Assembly (NCBI GenBank): GCA_013398615.1 | Contig: VZSR01000393.1 | Coordinates: forward strand, 4,340,888-4,404,887 | Reading direction: 5' to 3' | DNA from: Brachypodius melanocephalos | Lineage: Eukaryota > Chordata > Aves > Passeriformes > Pycnonotidae | DNA: 64,000 bases | Part shown: one piece after another, positions 1 to 12,400 of the stretch | How the letters are laid out: each line of letters begins with the position of its first letter | How positions within the stretch are numbered: the stretch's first letter is position 1 | The notes under the pieces: model-generated | Told to the model about the DNA's origin: nothing | Seen by the model: only the letters and a program-made list of their open reading frames with translations | Databases searched by the model: none | Position numbers and translations under genes: made by a program

Positions 1-378
1 CCATATGAACCACTGGACAATGCCTCTGGAATGCAGAATTGCCCACTTCCCAAAGGCAATTTTGCAAAGACAGTAGCTACAACCTCAGGCACTAACAGGC
101 CTTACGTTTAGATAAAAGCAGTAACACACTCTTAGTCTTGACCTCTTGTGCTCTTCAAACTAATCAACCAAATCAACCCAATGTTCATAGCACTGAACTT
201 GTTACTGAAGAGGTCCAGCACCAACATGTGTGTTTATGTCCAGTGTAATCCCCCGGACCCACAGTGACAGAACAGTGTCCCAGCCCCTTATCCTTAAAAT
301 GTTCAGTCTCATCAGTGCCAAGTATTCATAATATTAGAAGGAAATGAGCTTAAAGATTTTTTTAGTCCTGGTTCTGAC
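1..378 (-). other. GAN: GAN intron 10, partial
   Basis: Non-coding sequence after the exon 10 donor. No last-exon coding sequence, repeat family or RNA gene was recognised. Confidence 0.7.
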
Positions 379-488
379 CTGTATCGAGATCTCCAATCAC
401 GTATATGCTGGCTCCGATGGGCACAGCTCCATACACAAAAGAAGAGCTAGTTGGGATACATAGGTTCTGGTCATTTAGATAAATCCAC
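379..488 (-). CDS. GAN: GAN exon 10, last exon in the window
   Basis: Encodes Arg501 through one base of Gly538: WIYLNDQNLCIPTSSSFVYG, then AVPIGASIYVIGDLDT, the last-but-one Kelch strands. The acceptor is TTTTTACAG and the donor CAG|GTCAGA. The following exon, about 60 residues with the stop, was looked for in positions 1-378 and is not there. Confidence 0.94.
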
Positions 489-3400
489 CTGTAAAAACAA
501 TTTTAAAAAAGAATTTGGTTTTTAGTGAGCACATTAAAAAAATTTAAAAAATTATCCAGAGTCTTTTTGCAGCTGTAATCTTTGACTCAAAAACAGAGTA
601 TACATATTAATTTATTGTGTAAAGGGGACATTGTATAGTTTGGGACAGTCCTGGTTTCTCCCAGCCAGGAAAAGCAGCTGGTACTGCTGCATCCTGAAGT
701 TGCTTAATTTCAGAATTTCTACCTATGAAAAATTCTTTTTGCAGCCATCCAGTGTGACCTTCTGGAAGAGAGCAAGCATGTTAGAGAGCCGACAACAGCT
801 GTGCCAGTCAATCTTCCCTACAGAGAAAATTTTAGGCAGTTTTGTCTAAAAATTAGTCTTTAAAATAAACACATGTAAGTTTTAATGATCCATAGTAGGG
901 GAAATAACAAATTGCTATAGCAGAACCTTGTTATTAAGCAGTGTCTCCCCCATATAATTCTTCAACTTCTTTAATAGTGCTTTATCAGAGACAACAAATC
1001 CTTGCCTGCTATGAAGAATGCGGCACTTGGCAATGCTTAACTTCAAACAAGGGATAGAAGACTGGAAATCAAAGTGGTAATGGAATTTGGAAAAGAAATG
1101 TCCTTTATCTGGAATTGCCACACTCACATTCACATTCCCAATCACATACCAGGCTCTTTTCAATCCCTTTCCAGCTCCTATATAATCTGTGCTCGCTGTA
1201 AGCACAGGCTCATTTCAACACTACATGAGCCTGATCTTTCCACCAAAGGAAAAGCAGTTTTTCCTGTTGAAGCCTTTGGAAAGCAGGTAGAGATGTACTC
1301 CTCATCCACATGGGATGCTGGTTTATAAAGAGGTCCAAAAGTTATCAGCATCCTCTCTGTTCTGGTTCTGAAACAAATTCCCACAAAATGCTGCTGCACC
1401 TTTGCAGATGCTGTCACAGTTACCATGTACAGATCCTGAGATGTACAAATCAAGGCCATTTTAGGGGACTGCTCCTACACTTTTTATTAAATAATTTACA
1501 GAGAAAATGAAGGTCTGAGAAACCTTTGAAAATCATCCCTTATATTTTAATGGCCATACCACGTTAATTTGAAGGAAAAAGTTAGAAAATGCCCTCCCAG
1601 ATACTGCTGATCTTTGAAAATTCTGCATCATCTGAACTTCTAATTCAGAAGTAAACCACTCTTCTGGCACTGAAGGAGATGCTGCTCCATATCAATTATC
1701 TTGGAGACAGAAATCAATTTTTAAAGGGCAAATGAAAGGATTAGCCATCCATTATTTTTTCTGTGCTGTACTCTGAAGGATTAACGCTCTGTGCTAAACA
1801 AGGAAATGGTTTGTAGCTGTCACAGAGGAGGACAGATGAACTAAGGAGAGAAAAGGAGAAGTTCTCTACACTGGTTCAGAAACTCTCACAGATCAAAACA
1901 ACTTGCACCATATTTCATTAGTTTCCTTCCCTTACTGTAGGAGGAGGACACAGTATCTTCACTGCTTTTTAGCAGCAAGTGACCTAGAATTCTGAAAACT
2001 GAGTAAGTGGCAGAGAAATGCAGAAGGAAGACTGTTTTTTTCTTTCTTGATTTTTTTTTTATTCTAACTATAGGACCAGGTTAAGGAAGGGAAAAACTCA
2101 AATCAGGAGTTTATCTGCACTAGATACTCTGGGTTTTGGAGTAAATTAAAAAAACCTAAACCCACAGGGTGAGACCCAAGCATTATCCTACTGTGCATCA
2201 CCAAAGGACAATATTAGAGCATCTGAAGCTGCTTGTGAAAATTCATCCTCAGGCTTTCTCAAAGGGTATACTTTAAAAAACAGGCACCACTTTTCAGGAA
2301 CATTCACAGCAGCTTTAGCAGTTAAAACTAGGAAGGAACAAAGACAGGAAGGGCAAGGGGTCACGTTTCATCAGAATTTGACTAAGCTCCAGCTTAATGT
2401 GGGTTGTGCCTGCTGTTTGAACAGTATGGAAAAAACACCATGACCAAAAATTCCCAATCTTCAGGAATCTGAAAACAGTCCTTGGAACAGAACTCTTGCG
2501 TACTTCCCTGGGATGGCTCCGCTCAAACCGAGTCCAAGAGGAGCAGGGGGAATGCAAATCCTGCTGCAACCACGGGCAGAAGTGATGCCTCTGAAACTGG
2601 AACAGGCTTCCACCCAATTTAAAAAAAGAGGGGAAGGAATCCTGATTTTTTTCAGTCTTAAAGTGAAACAAACAAAATGATCCATCCACGCTGCTGTAAT
2701 TAACGAGTGGGATGGGGGTAACTGCTTTATTTCCAAGTGGGAAGTAAATAAAGATGTGATACAGAACCAACACATTCCAGTCACGTCACCTCAAGATCAC
2801 TCCAGCTGAGAAAGGAAGCCTGAAAAGGAATGGAAATCCATGTTCTTCTCATCTGACAGCGCTATCAGTCAGTCAGTGTTCTCATTACATGTACAAAAGC
2901 ACTTGCTTTTAATGAAATTCCTGCACTCTGACTGGAAGAATGTTGCTAATTACACATACTGTGTCACAAGACTATTTAGTTCACTAGGTACATACTGCTG
3001 AAAGCTCTTCCTTGTTTTTATGATGTTCCAGTAGCAAAAAGAACATTGTAAAGAATATTTTACCAAAGTACTGCTTCTGAAAATTCTCTCTCACTTGTAT
3101 CCCCCTTAATACCTGCAAATTTTTGTAGTTCTTTTTTGAATTATGAAAAGAATGAAGAAATCCTACTCCACTTACAGACCACCAGGGAAGGGCAACAGTG
3201 GCTATACACCAGCAGATCTTGCAAAGAATCCTAAAGTCCGTTTGGGCTCTATTAAATATTTTCAACCATCCACATTGAAAATAAAAAGCCCAAGTATGTA
3301 CAGGCATCATCCAATTCTCCACTCATCTACATGGTACAAAAGGTGTATTGTAAATTATGAACTCTGACAGAAAGAAAGTCTGACCCATCAAGGTCTTGAA

Positions 3401-6400
3401 TATGTATTTAAGGCTTCCTGCTTTTTATGGAGTAGACCAACACTGGATCACTGAGGGAAGGATACCTTCACATTTCCATCTTCCATTTTCACATTCATTA
3501 AATCTGTTTTTAGCTTGATCGATATTTAAAAAAACAGGATGCAACGCACACAAAGCTCAATCTACAGCCTTTGAAAAAAAAATCTACATCCTGCAAAAAC
3601 CCTGCAGTCTGACATAGAGCTTTTTCTATCTTTGGGTTCACTTAAATCCACTCATGCACATGACTGTAAAGACAGGCTGACAAAATATTTATTAATTGAA
3701 AAATCTCAGCCACGGCAGCACTTCAAGTATGAGAATTATTTCCTACATTACCCTGTTCACATTTCATGTGGATGCTACTATTCTGTCTCACTTCATTTAT
3801 TTTATTACTTGTTTATACAGCACAACTTAACAGGAGTCTCAATGTTTATTTTTTTGCTAGTGTGAAGATCTCAGCATATCCCCAGTCTTTGAAAAGTCTG
3901 CGTCATGGTTAAGAATAACAACTTTGAAAGACTCTGCACTGTGAGTTATTTTGGAGTAAGTTACTGTCAAAGTAAACAATATTAAACAAGTCCAGTCCTT
4001 TAATCCAATTCAAGCCAGAATTATGGCAGCTTACATGAATTAATATGTTCATATACTGATGTGAGTACATCCTTAGACATTCACACTGGAGTAAAACCTG
4101 TAACTCAGACACGCAGGCTCTGGGTGCCTGGGGTGATGCTGGCCCCTGTGCTCTGGCAGTGAGGCCTGAGGCACACATGGAAATTCCTGCAGGTGACAAA
4201 GGTGTGCATTGCTGCACGTACCCCACAACATCATCCCACAGATGAACTCACAGTCCAGAGAGTTCCCTCCATCCACAGGGAAAGTGAACATCATGGAGCT
4301 CTGCACTTACTTAAAAACAGCAGGAAAAGCCCACGGCTCATTACAAAGTAGGCAGCATTGGCACATAACTATTAAAAAAGTCACGGTGAATTTTGGTTGG
4401 AGACTGCTAGAATTGATCTCTTACACAAATCTCTGAGGGTACTGAGACCTGGGATAACTGACAGACCCTGGAGCTGAGTGCTGGAACATAACACAGAGAC
4501 ACTGCACCCTCTTCTGGCTACAGCACCCCTGGGCTGAGCTGGGCCCTGCCAAACCCTGGGAGCACCATCCCCAGGCAGCAGCTCCCACCATCCCAGCCTT
4601 CCCTGGTCCCCAGTCTCCACAGGAACACCCACAAGCTGCACCCTGCCTGCAGGTTCATGCTGAGCTAAATTTCTAAGCTCGGACTTGGCAGTGACAGAGC
4701 AGAAAGGCAAAGTGTGATATCTCAGCTGCCCTCCCCATGTTCCTCCTCCATCAGCTCCATCAGTTACCTCTGCTGCCTCCCCTGCTCCGTGCCAGCACAG
4801 CCCTCACACCACACCCCCAGCACTCAGAGCAGCTGGGGCAGCTGGAGTTCCATCACTGTTCCACTGGAATGCTGGAAAGCCTCGGGGATGCCACCAAGCA
4901 AAGGCACAAATGCATCCCACCGTGGCAGGTGTGGGTGCTGCAGTCAGCAGGTGGCACCACGGACTCACCTGCAGCACCCAGGCTGGGCCCTCCCAGCTCC
5001 CCAAAAGCCACTTTATGGGAGCTCAACCTGCAGCAACCAGTGAAACAGGTTTGCAGCCACTGCTGAGGAATCACGAGCTATAACCTTTTGAAGAACAGAA
5101 TCGGGCTGGAAATATTTCAAGTAAATCAGCTGAAAATAGCAAGAAGGAGAGAGGGGCGCACTTCTTTCCACAGTTTTTTCCCTTTCAAAGACATCTTGCA
5201 AAACATTAATACACTTCTACCATTTCCCCAGCCCCTAGAAGGCTAGCAAACACTAAGGGAGCAGCAGCAGCAGCCCCTCTGATCTGTCTGCTTCCTTTAA
5301 CCAATTTAAAGGACGTTTTTCTTCAGCTTCATTTGATTATAGCTAGTTTAGACATCACTTTGAACAACAGAGAAAACCTCTTCATACAGAAATTAAAGTC
5401 TCTTTACAACCATATTTTGCAAGAAAATTATATAATGAATTTACATCTACTATTCTATTTTTGTGTCCTTTTATACAGGTCACTGTCATAAATCAGTCTT
5501 GATCTTCTAATAAAAACATGCTAATCTCCTTCTCTTGTTAATAAGCCTTGAAACATCTGACCACAAAGTCTTTTTTAAATTTAATTTATGAAAGAAGAAT
5601 AATCCAATTTACTGTTATATGCAAGACAAAAGTCACTGATGGAACCAAGCTTGTCAGTTATGACTGAAGAATAAGGTGACTAAACAAAAAATTCAGTGTA
5701 AGGCAACATTTTGAATGGTTACCACATACAGTAAGGTGGATTCCACTACCAGAGCCAAGAAATAACAAATGAAGTAATCAGAAGCAAATTCAAAACAAAC
5801 AGAAGGAGATGAGCCATGCAATGTGGTGAGATGGCTGTGGGATGTATAGCATCCATAGTGTCTTTCCTATGGCAAAAGCCTACGTGGGCGCCACCAACTA
5901 TAAATGCTTGGAACAGAAATTAATTTCTTCTCTCTGGTTTAGGAATTCCCTAAGATGCAAATCTTTGGAGATAGAATTGGATCATGAAGAAATATCCCTG
6001 TACACACACGCTTCTCTGTAGAACCATGGAATCATTCAGGTTGGAAAAGGCCTGTAATGAGCACTCAACAGGGAGACACGGGCACAAGTAGGGGTGGGGG
6101 CAGCAGTACCCTGAACTTGGGGAAATTGCAGAGTGCAGGGGAAGAACTACAAACTCCCTGTGTGACCAAGGGGCTTCTCCTGTCACTCAGGAGTCACATG
6201 CTGGGTCCAGGGCTTTAGGCTTGGCATATTTGAGGGAAAAGTGGTGTGGATGGGCCTTCAGTAACAGCACAAAACATGAAATGAGAAACAGATACATGAC
6301 ACAGAGCTCATGTGCTTTGGAGTGCAGGAACAAGGGATGAGGAAGATGACTGGATGGCAAGTTGTTTTCTATGTTTAGAGCTGCAGCCAGTTACCTTTTA

Positions 6401-9400
6401 AACTCATCATGATAAAACTCTGATTTGCACGTCACCATCTCACTGGCTTGGCTGTCGTCACGACTCCTGACCCCACCAAATACATAAAGCTCAGAGGCAA
6501 CTCCACAGGCCACTGCCCCAAATCTGAAAATTCAGACAAGGAAAGAATATTAATGCAATGTATCAAAACCCTTTTGCATACCCTTGTGAACTGTCTTCAT
6601 CTTTTACTCTTTTATTTATTTATACACATAGATGCCTTAAATATCCAACAAGACAAGATGAGTCATGGATATTAATTGTAAGCACCTAATTCAGATCACA
6701 AAAGAAAAAAAAACAGTAAAAATATTTCTCTCTAAAAATATTCTGAAGTTCCAGTTGAACTATAATTTCTAGTTTTCATTTTGCATCAGGGAACTATTGC
6801 TTGTAACATCAGGGCTATGTTTCTACAAAATTTGTATTTATTGTTTGGACGCTTGTCTTACTCAGCCACATGTTAACTACAGGCCACCATGACTCAGAAA
6901 AACCTGGTGAGATTCATGGGCCATCTTCACAGATCCATCAGAAAAACGACACTTTCCTCCCATCAGAGGGCTGGAAAAGCAATCTAGTCCCCCCTCTTGC
7001 ATTTTGTCTCACCTCCTCTCTTTGAGAGGACAGATTGCTGTCCACTGCTGAGTCCTGGGGTCATAACACTCCACAGATTCAAAGAGTTTTCCATAGGAGC
7101 CTCCACCCATTGCATAGATTTTCTTCTTCATAGCTGCATAGCAGCCAATCTTATGGAAAAAAGAAAAATGTATCAAGAATGACACACAAATGCACAGTAT
7201 TGAGAGCTCAAAGCTGTCTATACACACACACAGAGGCATTTGTGTTGCCTGTACCATGTGTCAAACAATGCAAGGCATAAAAATGCTCAAGCACAGTTCT
7301 GTTTTGGTGTATAAAAAGAGAAGAAGCTGCTCACTCTCATTTCATTTTGAGTCTACTTGCTGCAGCTTCTACTTGAAGCAAAAGATTAAAATACATATTT
7401 ATATATATATACATATATCTGCATTGACTGTTTAACAAGAAGTAACACAATAGATAGGATGTAGTTTTTACCTTTCTAACCATGGTCAAGTCTGGCTGCT
7501 TGGTCCAGGTCCGGCTATAAATATCATAGCTCTCCATGGAGATCAGCTCCCTTTCACCATCCTCACCTCCCAGAATATACAGAATCCCATCAATCTCTAC
7601 CACACCAAAATTATGTCGTGCCTAAGGAACATCAATAAAGTCAACATTGAAAAAACGTAACTGCCATTGTGAATAAATGAATACAATCTTATTTTTCAGA
7701 GAATCTGTCTGCAAAGTGCTATTGGTATTATGTCTGGCTTTTGTTTTGTTTTTTTTAATGGTGAAGTCCTAAACACCAGCGTAAGATTATTAATTTAATC
7801 AACTAAACAAATAAAGGCTATCAAAACAACAATAAAAAAATAAACTAAAAACAAGGCAGAGCAGCAGAAGCCAAAGAGACCACACAGATATCTAAGAACA
7901 GAGCTTGGCCATATTTCAATTCCCACAGTAGTGGTCTCCACAATGAAGCTGTTGCTTTCAGGTCTCTATAGCAGCAAAGCCTGGACCCATTCTCTGTGCA
8001 AAGGCAGCTCTTCTATTTTGTATGTATGAGCCCAGCTACCCCTCAGTCTCACAGCAAACACATCACAAATAGGAAACTTAAGGCATCATAACTAAAATTG
8101 TGGCCAAATCTACATGCCTTTGTCAACCAGAGATCGCAAAGAGGAAAATCCTGTGGTACACAACTTCTTAATAAACACTCTGTGCTGATTTACAAAGATA
8201 AAAACACAGGTGTATTAAGGATATATGTTTACAAATAACAAACTGTTACTTTTGGATGGAATGTGATTATGAAGAAGGAAGCATTAACTCAAACCAAACC
8301 TAAATATGTCTGTGCAAGCCAAGTTCTGTATGTTGGCCAGTCCTCTGTCCATCTTTTCTGCACAGTCCGATCCCTTTGTCCATCTCAGAGGTCTCTTGTT
8401 TTAGAAGGCCAGTATACGCAGAATATTAAGTATACTAAAGGACTGATTCATTATGAAATTCCTGAAATTTTGTAGTTCATCTTACAGTTAGCTCTTCACC
8501 AATTGTTTAGTTTTTCCAGATCCAGCAGTCAGCATCAGACCACAAGAACAACAGGATATAAACAGAAGTCAGTCTGTAGCATGATTTTGAATGTTTAAGA
8601 TGCAAGCGACTGGAGATTCAGAATAAAAATTTGCAGAAGAAAAGGAACATTTTGCCAAAGTAAAAACTTAAATCCCAACAGTTAGATAGAGATCTTGCCT
8701 CAAGCATTGGTGGTAAGGAACTCCATGAATTGGTGTCTGGATCATATTTCTCTCCAGAGCTTAGTGTTCCCTTGTTTTCATCCTGACCACCAAGCACAAA
8801 TAAAAATCCTTCTGTAAAACAAAATGCAACATGATCTTAGAACAGGACTCTCAAGAAGAGGGCTCAAACCTGCACACTGAGCAAAACAACATGACTGGTG
8901 AGCTGTATTCTGGAATTCACCAGGAGATCCAGACCAGTCACAGGTCAGACTCTGGACTGGAGAAGGTAAAGCACACACTTACATCTAACTCAAGTCTACC
9001 CCTGCAGATATCCTTCAATATAATCAGTGATGCAGCAACTAGAATTTACTTAAAACATGAAATACTCCTGGAGAGACAGATGTAGCAGATTCCCACAAAA
9101 TGTTGCAGGAATAGTGATTTTAAGACACTCAGATGACAGGGATTTTCACAGAATCAAGTACAGTTTTGGGCAGACAAAGGGGAAGCACAAAATAACCCCA
9201 GTGCAGTCAGCATTGAAGAAAATATATTATTATAAGCTGTATCTCAGCTTTTGAGGCACTGGTTAAGTTTTCATAATATTGACTTTACAAAGACAAAGTT
9301 CCCCTTTACCTGCTGACAATACTCCATGATTGATCCTTGGAATACTCATAGGAGCAAGTTCAATCCAGAGCTGTCTATTGGGATCATAAAGAGGACACAT

Positions 9401-12400
9401 ACACCGCATCACTGAGGTTGGTTTCCGTGATCTGAACACAGGGTGGGGAGGGAACAAGCAGAAACAGAAAGACAAAGACAGAGTTTTACGAGTTCACTGT
9501 TAACACCTCGTGTCCAAAGCTTGCTTGTTCTTGTTTTCCTGTATATTCATCACGAGGCATTTCCCTGGTAAGGAGAAGACCCCCAAACCAAACATGTAAA
9601 TTGAGTTTATACAGACTTGGAGACATAAAAAGCGGATTAACTGCATTCCTACTGTATCTGCCTGTAACCTTTTTCATGAACTTTGAACGAGCTAAGAAGA
9701 GAGTATTAGTGATGTCTGAGTAAAGTGATTCACAAACTGATATGCAAAATGCTGTCTGAGTGGTTTACTATGTTTCTATAAAGAGCTAACATCTAAATGC
9801 TAAATTTATTTAAACAGGACAGAACCCTCCCTTCTTCTGTAGGGGGTAGTCAAGAAAAGAAAGGGATTATTGTGTGGAACAGGAATTTTCACCTTATCTC
9901 AGATGCACCGATAATGACTTTTTTTTTTTGGAACCATATCTATTATAAACAAAACAGTTTAAAGCACATATTCGTTACTTCTAAGTTTTGTTATAGATGC
10001 TTTTCAGATTATCAGAAATTATTCTGTGTTTAAGTTTATTCACTTTTAAAAAGAAACAGTGAACACTTACTGAACAAACAACCCTACTCTAAGCTTACTG
10101 CAGGTTGAATGTCAGAAACAAAATAACTATTTATTGCTGAATCATCCCCAAAGGTATTTCAGGTGTGTCTGAGTAAAACAAACTCAAATGATAGAGTAAC
10201 AAGCAATAGGTGCAGATATTCTCCATGCTCTGTGTTTTCAGAATGCCGTGGGTGCTTAGCTCTGGTGCCCGTGCACACTTACACTCTCTCTTCCCCCCCG
10301 ACAGTGACGATGCACTCGGAGTAGCCCCGGGGCTTGAAGGAGGCCAGCATGGCCTCTCCCTGCTGCGGGGGTGTCAAGGGGATGTTGTTGCACTCCTTGA
10401 CGATCTCTCGGACCAGCGGCTCGCTCATCATCTGCTCTCGCAGATAGGCTGCGTCCAGCCCCGACACCCACACTGCCGACATGACATCCTTCATGTGGAC
10501 CTGCGGGAGGCAGCACGGACACAAAATCACCCCCGGCACGGAGCCACAAGGACACGCAGCTGCTTCTGTGTTTAGCAAATACTTGGGAGTTTTTGATACT
10601 GGCAAGGAATAAACTCTACAATGTGGTGTTAATAAGAAAATGCATCAAGTCCTCAAAGTTTCTCTATAAACGTGCTGCTTGCTTTCTCAGCATGTAAACA
10701 AGATTGTATCATCAAATGTCAAAATGGTCCTCTTTTTTTTTTTTTAACGCCTATTAAATAATAAAGGCAGCAGATGATGTATCATCAATACAGCTTTCAC
10801 CCTCTTACTGCAATGCCATGGTCTGCATTTCAGGCAAAATTCAATAAATTCTATAAGACCAGCCCTGAAAGAAACAGATCTATTTCAAGTTCCCACTGAT
10901 TAGAATGAACACTCCCATTTGTGCCATATTCAAAATACAAACATTTAAATGTCCTGACCTTTCTGGATTCTGAATCATGAGAAATCCACCTAATCACCGC
11001 TTCAAAGACGTATCTTTCATTTCCAACATTGAGCTTTTCCATGGACAGCACTTCTTTCAGTTTTTGAGGAGTCAGTTCCAAGAATTCCTCTGTGCTGCTG
11101 ACATCTCGAAAGTGAGTTTCCAGATACTCTGAGGCAAGGTAGTGAACATGATGCAAACAATAGTGCAGTGCAAAGTCCCGAATACCAATACAGTTCTCAG
11201 CAGCTATGCAACCTTCTAAAAACTCACAGCAGAGAGTTTTTAAGTCTGTAAGCAGCAGGAGATCAGCTGCCTGTACCACATCTTGGATAGTTTCTTCATT
11301 TAGCCTGATCTGCAAGAATTAATTTACAAGTTATAGCTACTATCACTCATTTGTTCCATGACATGCCTGCATTCATTACACTCATTCTCAGTGGCTGAAG
11401 AATGGAGTATTAATGCCAGTGTAAAAATTAGGAGAAACTGATATGACTGCTAACTATTTATTAATTAACACAGGGTTGGAAAGGCATTTGCTTGACAGAA
11501 GGTGTGGAGCAGAAATTTTAATAAATTACTGAAGTAACCAACCATAAAATTGCTCTTCCCATCCAGGCACCTAAAATGAGTTTTGCTGTAATAAATAAAT
11601 GCTTTTTTTTTAAAAAAACATACATGCAGGAATGAATTTCAAGCCAAATCTGCCTTTTCTTTTTCTGCTGAAAGCTAAACTCATTCAGCAATCTCAGTCT
11701 GGCTCCAAATAAACCAGACACACCAACTTTAATTCCTGCTAAAGCTGCTGTCAGGCAGATCTGACAAGAGGCCAGAGGGGTGGGCACGAGGGGCAGGGAG
11801 GGAGGGTGCCTGGTGTACTGTAATGCTCAGTGATGGGGTCTCCATCTCTGTGCCTACCAAAGCAGCCCTCTGTCAAAGCTGACAAACACTGCCTATTTTA
11901 AAGCAGGTTACTGAAGGCAGCCACCAATTTTAATACAAGCATGTGTATTAAGATACATTAACTCTGTATTAAGATACATTAACTCTGTATTTTAAATGAC
12001 ATTGACTCTGAATTTTAAAGTCCTCCCTGCTGCATGAGAAGAGCAGAGACAACTCCTGCAGAGCCTACTGCCTCGACTTCATATGCACAGTCCCACTCTG
12101 CAGAAGTTTTATCACAAAGCTTTAAACATCTTTCAGGCTAGCAGTGTTAAAACTCAAGTTATTTTGCCAAATAGTCCAAGTGAGGTTTAGGGGTTTTTTA
12201 ATACCATACCTGCCCACTGAAGATGTAATCTAGTATCTCTTTCATGATATCAACAGATATCCCTTCGAGTTCAATCTTGTACGTTGAGCCATCATCCTTT
12301 GGAGGATTGTAATTCAATTTTGTTCTAAGAGAAGAGGAAAAGAAAAAGAGGAAAGTTCAAAATCTGGGCACTGCTTGCTCTCAGTTTCTGAAGAATCTGA

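Larger units (their letters stand above)
489..6394 (-). other. GAN: GAN intron 9
   Basis: A 5.9 kb intron that is mostly AT-rich, with scattered short open frames of no recognised family. It holds a GC-rich patch at about 4440-5080, a short CAG run at 5261-5274, and a short CR1 3'-end fragment near 6018-6062. Confidence 0.8.

Noticed and set aside
1..378. Possible last GAN exon
   Set aside because: The expected C-terminal sequence of about 60 residues with an acceptor in phase 1 was not found on the minus strand; the exon must lie left of the window.
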